A stretch of DNA of 42,298 nucleotides from Prevotellaceae bacterium UBA1726. Lineage in GTDB: Bacteria; Bacteroidota; Bacteroidia; Bacteroidales; Bacteroidaceae. The translations under genes and the position numbers were made by a program. The notes beneath the pieces were generated by a model. The model had not been told where the DNA came from and ran no database searches. It worked only from the letters and a program-made list of their open reading frames with translations. Below are positions 14,535-22,035 of this stretch, piece by piece (position 1 is the first letter of the stretch; every line of letters starts with the position of its first letter). The DNA is taken from NCBI GenBank assembly GCA_002316005.1, contig DCIM01000082.1:3520-45817 (forward strand). Direction: 5' to 3'.

Positions 14535-16316
14535 ATGAAAAAGAAAATCCAGTTCAGTCTCGTTTACAGAGACATGTGGCAGAGCTCTGGTAAGTTCCAG
14601 CCACGCAAAGACCAGTTGGAGCGTATCGCCCCAGTGATTATTGAGATGGGCTGTTTCAGCCGAGTAGAGACCAACGGTGGTGCTTTCGAGCAGGTTAATC
14701 TCCTCGCAGGCGAGAATCCAAACGATGCCGTTCGTGCTTTCTGTAAGCCATTCAACGAGGTGGGTATCAAGACTCACATGTTGGACCGTGGTCTTAACGC
14801 ACTTCGTATGTATCCAGTTCCTGACGATGTTCGTCAGTTGATGTATCGCGTAAAGCACGCTCAGGGTGTTGACATCCCACGAATCTTCTGTGGTTTGAAC
14901 GACGAGCGCAACATCATCCCATCAATCAAGTGGGCAGCAGAGGCAGGAATGACACCACAGGCTACACTCTGTATCACAAACTCACCAGTTCACACCATTG
15001 AGTACTATGCAGCAAAGGCCGACCTCTTCATTGAGGCAGGTGCTCCAGAAATCTGCTTGAAGGATATGGCTGGTATTGGTATGCCTGGTTTCCTTGGTCG
15101 TCTGACAAAGGCCATCAAGGACAAGCATCCTGAGGTAATCATTGAATATCACGGACATTCTGGTCCTGGTCTTTCAATGGCATCAATCCTTGAGGTTTGC
15201 CAGAATGGTGCAGACATCATTGATACAGCAATCGAACCATTGTCATGGGGTAAGGTCCACCCAGATGTGATTTCTGTTCGCGCAATGCTTGCTGATGCTG
15301 GCTTTGATGTTCCAGAGATCAATATGAACGCTTACATGAAGGCTCGTACACTCACACAGGAGTTTATTGACGAGTGGCTTGGCTACTTCATCAATCCAGC
15401 CAACAAGCATATGTCATCACTCCTCCTCGGCTGCGGTCTTCCTGGTGGTATGATGGGTTCAATGATGGCCGACCTCGGTGGTATTCAGGGCGTAATCAAC
15501 AACCTGAAGAAGAAGAAGGGCGAGCCTGAACTCACAACAGACGATATGCTCGTAGCATTGTTCAACGAGGTAGAGTATGTATGGCCAAAGGTTGGTTTCC
15601 CTCCATTGGTAACACCATTCTCGCAGTATGTTAAGAACATCGCACTCTTCAACCTCCTCACAATCGAGCAGGGTAAGGGACGTTATGTAATGATGGACGA
15701 CTCTGTTTGGGGTATGATTCTCGGTAAGTCGGGTAAGGTTCCTGGCGAACTCGCTCCAGAGATTGTAGAGTTGGCAAAGGAGAAGGGCTTCGAGTTCGTT
15801 ACAGCAAATCCAAGTTCGTTCGTTCCAGAGACACTTTATCTTGACAACTTCATCAAGGAGATGGAGGAGAACGGATGGGATCGTGGTCAGGACGATGAGG
15901 AACTCTTTGAGTTGGCAATGCACCCAGAGCAGTATCGTAACTACAAGAGCGGTCAGGCAAAGAAGAACTTCCTTGCTGATCTCCAGAAGGCAAAGGATGC
16001 AGAACTCGGTTCTACACTCACCCCAGAGGAACTTGCTGCATTCAAGCACGCAAAGGCAGACGCTATCGTTGCTCCATGCAATGGTCAGTTGTTCTGGGAG
16101 ATGAACGGCGATGGCGAGTGTGCTACAACAGTTGAGCCATTCATCGGCAAGGAGTACAACGAGGGTGATGCCTTCTGCTACATGCAGGCTACATGGGGCG
16201 AACTCCTCACTGTTCCTGCTGCACTTGGTGGCAAACTCGTTGAAATCAACGCTAAGCAAGGCGCTAAGGTGCGTAAGGGCGATGTAATCGCTTACATTGA
16301 GCGCAAGGAAGCATAA
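14535..16316 (+). CDS. Oxaloacetate decarboxylase alpha / pyruvate carboxylase subunit B-like carboxyltransferase with degenerate biotinyl domain
   Basis: 593 aa. The N-terminal HMGL-like TIM barrel begins FSLVYRDMWQSSGKFQPR, with the metal-ligand Asp of RDMWQS, the lysine of EICLKDMAG and the metal histidines of EYHGHSGPG. The PYC/OADA conserved domain follows (NEVEYVWPKVGFPPLVTPFSQY and LGKSGKVPGELAPE). About residues 515-590 look like a biotinyl/lipoyl-carrier fold ending AKVRKGDVIAYIE. The expected EAMKM is replaced by QATWG (551-555), with Trp554 at the lysine position, so this protein should not carry biotin itself. It probably works with a separate biotin carrier, or with membrane subunits encoded elsewhere. 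The substrate (oxaloacetate or methylmalonyl-CoA) cannot be settled from sequence. Confidence 0.85.
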   Translation: MKKKIQFSLVYRDMWQSSGKFQPRKDQLERIAPVIIEMGCFSRVETNGGAFEQVNLLAGENPNDAVRAFCKPFNEVGIKTHMLDRGLNALRMYPVPDDVRQLMYRVKHAQGVDIPRIFCGLNDERNIIPSIKWAAEAGMTPQATLCITNSPVHTIEYYAAKADLFIEAGAPEICLKDMAGIGMPGFLGRLTKAIKDKHPEVIIEYHGHSGPGLSMASILEVCQNGADIIDTAIEPLSWGKVHPDVISVRAMLADAGFDVPEINMNAYMKARTLTQEFIDEWLGYFINPANKHMSSLLLGCGLPGGMMGSMMADLGGIQGVINNLKKKKGEPELTTDDMLVALFNEVEYVWPKVGFPPLVTPFSQYVKNIALFNLLTIEQGKGRYVMMDDSVWGMILGKSGKVPGELAPEIVELAKEKGFEFVTANPSSFVPETLYLDNFIKEMEENGWDRGQDDEELFELAMHPEQYRNYKSGQAKKNFLADLQKAKDAELGSTLTPEELAAFKHAKADAIVAPCNGQLFWEMNGDGECATTVEPFIGKEYNEGDAFCYMQATWGELLTVPAALGGKLVEINAKQGAKVRKGDVIAYIERKEA

Positions 16317-16329
16317 AACCAATAATTAC

Positions 16330-16356
16330 GGACAATCCGGTTCTTCCGGACAGTCC
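16330..16356. repeat. Strong CCGG-rich inverted repeat
   Basis: GGACAATCCGG and CCGGACAGTCC form a hairpin with nine of eleven pairs and a TTCTT loop, within the 51-bp gap after the decarboxylase-like gene. There is no T-run, so it may be a processing or 3'-end stabilising structure rather than a terminator. Another CCGG follows directly. Confidence 0.6.
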
Positions 16357-16367
16357 GGCCTATCGTT

Positions 16368-16928
16368 ATGGAAGTTGAGAAAATCATAAACAAATACTAT
16401 GGAGAGAATGCGCCACTGAAGCGTATTCTTCTCCTCCATAGTAAAGCGGTGGCAGAGAGGGCTCTTCGCATCATTGATGAAAAGAACCTTCCCCTCGACC
16501 GCCAGTTTGTCTATGATGCCGCAATGCTCCACGACGTAGGAATTGTTTGCTGCGATTCTCCAATGATTGAATGTTATGGCACAGAGAAATATCTGCGTCA
16601 TGGCGTTTGTGGAGCAGCACTCCTGAGGGAGAATGCTGCAGAGTGGGGAATGACAGCCGAAAGTATTGAACCTTATGCCCGTGTCTGCGAGCGTCATACT
16701 GGAGCCGGGCTTACAAAGGAGAATATTATTGAGCAAGGACTCCCTCTGCCAGAAAGGGACTTCCTTCCAGAGACAATGGAAGAAAAACTTATCTGCTATG
16801 CCGATAGTTTCTACTCGAAGACACGCCTCGGAGAAGAGAAAACCTACGAGCATGTATTGCGCTCAATGCAGAAATTCGGTGAGGAGACAGTAGGACGATT
16901 CCTTGAACTACACGAATTATTTGAATGA
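16368..16928 (+). CDS. HD-domain phosphohydrolase-like protein
   Basis: 186 aa, cytoplasmic. The HD superfamily metal residues are visible: His24 (LLLHSKAVAE), His55-Asp56 (AAMLHDVGI), His78 (YLRHGVCGA) and His110 (CERHTGAGL), with a later Asp in LICYADSFYSK. This pattern is that of HD/HDIG proteins, which hydrolyse nucleotides or phosphoesters; the substrate is unknown. Its stop overlaps the lptD start (ATGA), which implies translational coupling with lptD. Family certain, function unknown. Confidence 0.85.
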   Translation: MEVEKIINKYYGENAPLKRILLLHSKAVAERALRIIDEKNLPLDRQFVYDAAMLHDVGIVCCDSPMIECYGTEKYLRHGVCGAALLRENAAEWGMTAESIEPYARVCERHTGAGLTKENIIEQGLPLPERDFLPETMEEKLICYADSFYSKTRLGEEKTYEHVLRSMQKFGEETVGRFLELHELFE

Positions 16929-19777
16929 AACGCCACTATGTCATAGTATTATTCCTTTTCATTGCTGTGTTTATCATGGCAGGAATAAGGGGAAAGTCAA
17001 CACTAGGAAGAAGTGCTGACAATGATACTGTTGATGTAGACTCCCTCCTTGATAGTCTGTTCCTTGCAACCGAAAAAGTTGATTCCGCTGCAGAGAACAC
17101 ACTCGCTCAATTGGGAGTTGACACCATCTCAATGGATTCGCTTGAACGAGCAATCTTCCTTCACAACAAGGCGATTGACGATAGCATCCGCAAGGATTCA
17201 ATAAACCGTACAAAGTCGAGCGGAATCAATTCGCCTGTGCACTATCAGTCAGATGACTCAATGATTTATATTGGTTCATCCAAGGTAGCCTATCTATATG
17301 GAAATGCCAATGTGAAATATGAGAATATGGACCTTGAGGCTGAGCAGGTGGATATGAGTCAGGAGACGAATCTGATTCACGCTACTGGTGTGTGGGCAGA
17401 TTCTACAGAAACCGAACTCGCAGGAACTCCAATCTTCAAGTTGGGCAATGATACCTACGAGAGTGATACGATGCTCTTCAACTACAGAACGAAGAAGGGA
17501 ATTATCAACAATGTTACAACAGAGCAGCAGGACGGTTATCTGACAAGTAAGATTTCGAAGCGCGATGCCAATGGTGATATCTATCTTGCAAAGGGCCGAT
17601 ATACCACTTGCGACAATGAGGAACATCCCGACTTCTATCTGTCGTTGAGTCGTGCAAAGGTACGCACAGGTAAGGATGTTGTGTTTGGTCCTGCTCATCT
17701 TGTTGTTGCCGATGTACCACTTCCACTCGCCATTCCTTATGGTTTCTTCCCATTCACAAGAAGTTACTCGAGCGGATTCATCATGCCAACCTATGGTGAT
17801 GAAACCTCGCGAGGATTCTATCTCAAGGATGGCGGCTACTATTTTGCCTTTGGCGATAAATTCGACCTGAAACTCCTTGGTGAGATTTATACCAAGGGTT
17901 CTTGGGGCGTTACAGCCACAACCAACTATAAAAAACGCTACAAATACAGCGGTTCGTTCATGCTCAGCTATCAGGATACCCGAACAAGTGAAGAGGGAAT
18001 GCCTGACTATTCACAGCAGAAGAGTTTCAAGGTGCAGTGGTCGCATCGTCAGGACTCAAAGGCAAATCCTTACAACTCTCTTTCTGCAAGTGTGAACTTC
18101 GCAACATCAAGTTACGAGCAGAACAATCTCTACAACGCATATAATCCTCAGGCACGCACACAGAGTACCCGTACATCATCTGTAAGTTGGCAAACCGGAT
18201 TCTCGTCAATAGGCGTGAATCTTAGTACCTCGGCCAATCTCACGCAGAATATGCGTGATACAACAATTACGATGACATTGCCCGATTTGAATATCGGTAT
18301 CTCACGTTTCTATCCATTCAAGCGCAAGCATGGAGTAGGAAAGGAGCGTTGGTATGAAAAGATTTCTGCATCTTATACCGGTCGTTTAGCAAATTCGTTT
18401 AGTGGAAAAGAGGAAAAACTCATGCATTCCAACTTTGCAAAGGACTGGACCAATGAGATGAAGCATACTATTCCTATTTCGGGAAACTTCACCTTGCTGG
18501 ATTATATCAATGTCACTCCTTCGTTCAATTTCACAGACTACACTCTCCTGAATAAGTACGAGCGTTCTTGGGATGAGGAGACTCAGAAGGAAGTATGCGA
18601 TACGCTCAATGGATTCTATAATGTCTACAACTGGGCCCTCAGTTTGAGCATGTCCACGAAACTCTATGGATTCTTTATTCCAAGCAGAAAGATTTTCGGC
18701 GATAAGATTGACCGAATCCGTCATGTCTTGACTCCAAGTGTAAGTTTCAGCTACGCTCCTGATTTCAGTTCTTCCAACTATGGCTATTATGGTACATACA
18801 TGAAGACTGACGCAGAAGGCAATGTAGAGATGGTTGAGTATAAGCGTTACCAGTATACTCCTGGTCGTGGCCGTACGGGTTCAATATCAATGACACTCGA
18901 CAATAATGTTGAGATGAAAGTGAAGACTGATAGGGATTCTACCGGATTCAAGAAAATTAGTCTCATTGATAACTTCGGACTCTCAATGTCGTATAATATG
19001 GCGGCAGAAACACGCCCATGGAGTGACCTCAGTATGAAACTCCGACTGAAACTCTCAAAGAGTTACACCTTCAATATGAATACCTCGTTCGCTACTTATG
19101 CCTACGAACTGGATGCAAACGGCAAACCTTATATCGGAACGCATACAGAATGGGGTTACGGACGATTCGGTCGTTTCCAGGGAACATCGCAGAACCTCTC
19201 GTTCACTCTTAATCCAGAGAAGATAAAGAAATGGTTCAGTCGTGAAGAGAAAGATGACGAGGATGAAGGCGAAATGGAGGATGATGAAGGAATGGATACA
19301 GATGTAGAATCGAATATTGATGATGTCCAGATAAAGGCACAGAAGGGACTCCAACGCAAGAAAAAAGCTGGAAAGGCCGAAACCGATGATGATGGATATA
19401 TGGCATTCAGCATGCCTTGGTCACTCACTTTCGGTTATGGTATTACGATGCGTGAGAATACGGGTGGCACTTTCAATACAAAGAGAATGCGCTATCCTTA
19501 CAAGTTCAGCCAGACCCTCAACTGCTCGGGTAATATCCGATTGGCAGAAGGATGGAACATCAGTTTCTCTTCAGGCTATGACTTCGACAACAAGAAGGTC
19601 AGTATGACAATGGCATCACTCCAGCGTGATCTCCATTGCTTCTCAATGTCTTGTTCAATGGTGCTTGCGCCATACACCAGTTATAACTTCTCATTCCGTT
19701 GTAACGCATCAACGCTCACGGATGTGCTGAAATATGATAAGCGAAGCGGAACATCTAATTCCGTAAAGTGGTATTAA
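16925..19777 (+). CDS. lptD: LPS-assembly protein LptD (outer-membrane LPS translocon)
   Basis: 950 aa. After an N-terminal signal segment (residues 4-22, hydrophobic) and a Ser/Asp-rich linker, about residues 105-235 form an OstA/LptA-like jellyroll (SDDSMIYIGSSKVAYLYGNA, LEAEQVDMSQ). The rest is the LptD barrel, with the plug-proximal VPLPLAIPYGFFPF and many beta strands. It inserts LPS into the outer leaflet. A roughly 50-residue loop near 775-825 is extremely acidic and then basic (EEKDDEDEGEMEDDEG, then QRKKKAGK), unlike the rest. The start overlaps the HD gene by 4 bp. Known LptD disulfide cysteines are not obvious, as expected in this phylum. Confidence 0.9.
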   Translation: MKRHYVIVLFLFIAVFIMAGIRGKSTLGRSADNDTVDVDSLLDSLFLATEKVDSAAENTLAQLGVDTISMDSLERAIFLHNKAIDDSIRKDSINRTKSSGINSPVHYQSDDSMIYIGSSKVAYLYGNANVKYENMDLEAEQVDMSQETNLIHATGVWADSTETELAGTPIFKLGNDTYESDTMLFNYRTKKGIINNVTTEQQDGYLTSKISKRDANGDIYLAKGRYTTCDNEEHPDFYLSLSRAKVRTGKDVVFGPAHLVVADVPLPLAIPYGFFPFTRSYSSGFIMPTYGDETSRGFYLKDGGYYFAFGDKFDLKLLGEIYTKGSWGVTATTNYKKRYKYSGSFMLSYQDTRTSEEGMPDYSQQKSFKVQWSHRQDSKANPYNSLSASVNFATSSYEQNNLYNAYNPQARTQSTRTSSVSWQTGFSSIGVNLSTSANLTQNMRDTTITMTLPDLNIGISRFYPFKRKHGVGKERWYEKISASYTGRLANSFSGKEEKLMHSNFAKDWTNEMKHTIPISGNFTLLDYINVTPSFNFTDYTLLNKYERSWDEETQKEVCDTLNGFYNVYNWALSLSMSTKLYGFFIPSRKIFGDKIDRIRHVLTPSVSFSYAPDFSSSNYGYYGTYMKTDAEGNVEMVEYKRYQYTPGRGRTGSISMTLDNNVEMKVKTDRDSTGFKKISLIDNFGLSMSYNMAAETRPWSDLSMKLRLKLSKSYTFNMNTSFATYAYELDANGKPYIGTHTEWGYGRFGRFQGTSQNLSFTLNPEKIKKWFSREEKDDEDEGEMEDDEGMDTDVESNIDDVQIKAQKGLQRKKKAGKAETDDDGYMAFSMPWSLTFGYGITMRENTGGTFNTKRMRYPYKFSQTLNCSGNIRLAEGWNISFSSGYDFDNKKVSMTMASLQRDLHCFSMSCSMVLAPYTSYNFSFRCNASTLTDVLKYDKRSGTSNSVKWY

Positions 19778-19791
19778 TAAGAAAGAATAGA

Positions 19792-20724
19792 ATGTTACTT
19801 TACATAGCATACATAATCATTGGCTTTGTCCTGTTGGTCAAGGGTGGCGACTTCCTTGTAGATGGTGCTGTGGCCATTGCAAAACGCGCGAAACTGAGCA
19901 ATATGGTCATTGGACTGACTGTAATTGGTTTCGGCACATCCGCTCCGGAACTCCTTGTCAGTGCACAAGCTGCATTAGCCGGTTCTTCGGGCATTGCCAT
20001 TGGAAATGTAGTTGGTTCAAACATCGCCAATATTGCATTGATACTTGGTGTTACGGCAATCATTTTTCCAATACCTGCAACAAAGTCCACACTTAACCGC
20101 GACACCCCATTTATGCTCCTTGCTTGTTTTATGCTTGCTGCTGTGGGTTGGTATGGAACAATAAACAGATTCGTTGGAGCATGCTTCTTCCTACTTCTTG
20201 TCGGTTTCGTCGGTTGGCAGATAATAAATTGTCGCAAGAATGCACCAAAAGAAGATGAAGACACGGAAAAACCAATGGCACTTTGGAAGGCATTGCTGCT
20301 TGTGGTTGTTTCCATCGCGGCTCTTGTCGCAGGAGCAAATATCCTTATTAAGGGTGCATCGGGCATTGCCTTGTCGCTGGGTACATCAGAGAGAATTGTA
20401 GGACTCACCATTGTTGCCGCAGGAACATCACTACCAGAACTTTTTGCTACAGTGATGGCGGCAAGAAAGCACCAGACAGATATGGCTTTGGGAAATATTC
20501 TCGGAAGTATAACATTCAACATCTTCTGTGTTATTGGCATCTCCTCAATGGTATGCCCAATCCATGATGCTAATGTGGGATTCCTCTTCGATTATGGAGT
20601 AATGACAGTCCTTTCAGTATCGTTGCTGATATTCCTTTATACCCGTCATTTGCTTGAGCGATGGGAAGGAATTATTCTCCTCCTCATTTATGTGGCATAT
20701 GTCGCGCGTACTATAATAATGTAA
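19792..20724 (+). CDS. CaCA-family sodium/calcium exchanger (YrbG-like)
   Basis: 310 aa, about ten membrane helices. The two alpha repeats are clear: GFGTSAPELLVSAQAA with GNVVGSNIANI (residues 46-81) and AAGTSLPELFATVMAA with GNILGSITFNI in the second half. These acidic/polar motifs bind cation. A charged cytoplasmic loop (KNAPKEDEDTEKP) separates the halves, as in YrbG. I choose ATG 19792 because the GTG at 19768 lies inside lptD and adds only a basic leader. The transported ion is inferred from the family only. Confidence 0.9.
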   Translation: MLLYIAYIIIGFVLLVKGGDFLVDGAVAIAKRAKLSNMVIGLTVIGFGTSAPELLVSAQAALAGSSGIAIGNVVGSNIANIALILGVTAIIFPIPATKSTLNRDTPFMLLACFMLAAVGWYGTINRFVGACFFLLLVGFVGWQIINCRKNAPKEDEDTEKPMALWKALLLVVVSIAALVAGANILIKGASGIALSLGTSERIVGLTIVAAGTSLPELFATVMAARKHQTDMALGNILGSITFNIFCVIGISSMVCPIHDANVGFLFDYGVMTVLSVSLLIFLYTRHLLERWEGIILLLIYVAYVARTIIM

Positions 20725-20751
20725 AAGCAAAATTCAAAACCAAATATAACA

Positions 20752-21978
20752 ATGGAATTAGTAGAAAGATTTATCAACTACACTAAGTTTGATACTCAGT
20801 CATGCGAGGATTCGGAGACAGTTCCTTCAACTCGCGAAAAGCAGTTGGCGTTTGCCGAATATCTCCGCAAGGAACTTGTTGAGGAAGGTCTTGAGGATGT
20901 AGAACTTGATGACAAAGGCTATATCTATGCCACTCTTCCAAGCAATATAAAGGAAAAGGTGCCAACAGTAGGTTTCATCTCTCATTATGATACAGCAACA
21001 GATGCATCAGGTGCAAATATCAAGGCTCGTATCGTTGAAAACTATGATGGTGGTGACATCGTTCTTTCAGAAGGTATTGTCTCTTCACCAACAAAGTTCC
21101 CTGAACTTCTTGCTCATAAGGGTGAGGACCTTATCGTGACAGATGGTACAACACTTCTTGGTGCTGATGATAAGGCTGGTATCGCAGAAATCGTACAGGC
21201 TATGTGCTATCTGCGCGACCATAAAGAGATTCCTCACGGCGATATCCGTGTGGGTTTCAATCCTGATGAGGAAATCGGTATGGGCGCTCATCATTTTGAT
21301 GTTGAGAAGTTTGGTTGCGATTGGGGCTACACTATCGATGGCGGTGACCTTGGCGAACTTGAATACGAGAACTTCAATGCCGCAGGTGCCAAGATTCGTA
21401 TCAAGGGCGTGAGTGTTCACACAGGATATGCAAAAGGCAAACTCATCAATGCTTCGCGTGTTGCTGCCGATTTGCTCAATATGATTCCAGAGACCGACCT
21501 TCCAGAGAATACCGAAGGCTACGAGGGATTCTATCACCTCGTTTCGCAGCAGAGTTCTACTGAGGGTGCAAAGATGTACTTCATCATCCGCGATCATGAT
21601 GCCGATCGTTTTGAAGATCGTAAGCAATTCATGCAGGATTGTGTTGATAAACTCAATGCAAAGTATGGCGAAGGCACTGTTACTGCTGATATCTACGACC
21701 AGTATCGCAACATGAAGGAGATTATTGACGAGAATCTCCATACTGTTGACATCTGTCTTAAGGCATTCCGCGAGTGCGATGTTCCTGCAAAGGTGATGCC
21801 AATCCGTGGCGGTACTGATGGTGCTCAGCTCTCGTTCCGTGGTCTCCCTTGTCCAAACATCTTTGCTGGCGGTGTGAATTTCCATGGTCCTCACGAGTTT
21901 GTATCTATTCAGGTAATGGATAAAGCGATGCAGGTCATTGTGAAGATTTGCGAGATTACAGGAAAGTATAACAAATAA
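20752..21978 (+). CDS. pepT: Peptidase T (tripeptidase)
   Basis: Dizinc M20B aminotripeptidase that releases the N-terminal residue from tripeptides in the cytoplasm. The ligands match family numbering: His78 and Asp80 in SHYDT, Asp140 in GADDKAG, Glu174-Glu175 in NPDEEIG, Asp197 in TIDGG and the late His of FHGPHEF. The dimerisation lid contains KGVSVHTGYAKGKL. The 408-aa length is normal. It lies 27 bp after the exchanger and is followed by a hairpin at 21990-22018. Confidence 0.96.
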   Translation: MELVERFINYTKFDTQSCEDSETVPSTREKQLAFAEYLRKELVEEGLEDVELDDKGYIYATLPSNIKEKVPTVGFISHYDTATDASGANIKARIVENYDGGDIVLSEGIVSSPTKFPELLAHKGEDLIVTDGTTLLGADDKAGIAEIVQAMCYLRDHKEIPHGDIRVGFNPDEEIGMGAHHFDVEKFGCDWGYTIDGGDLGELEYENFNAAGAKIRIKGVSVHTGYAKGKLINASRVAADLLNMIPETDLPENTEGYEGFYHLVSQQSSTEGAKMYFIIRDHDADRFEDRKQFMQDCVDKLNAKYGEGTVTADIYDQYRNMKEIIDENLHTVDICLKAFRECDVPAKVMPIRGGTDGAQLSFRGLPCPNIFAGGVNFHGPHEFVSIQVMDKAMQVIVKICEITGKYNK

Positions 21979-21989
21979 TTCATTCCCTG

Positions 21990-22018
21990 CCATCCTTCCT
22001 TTTAAGAGTGAAGGGTGG
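21990..22018. repeat. Inverted repeat between pepT and the antiporter gene
   Basis: CCATCCTTC and GAAGGGTGG pair over nine positions (one G-U) around an 11-nt loop. No T-run follows, so this is probably a weak terminator, processing site or attenuator rather than a strong stop. Confidence 0.45.
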
Positions 22019-22035
22019 TACTATTATTAAGGCCT

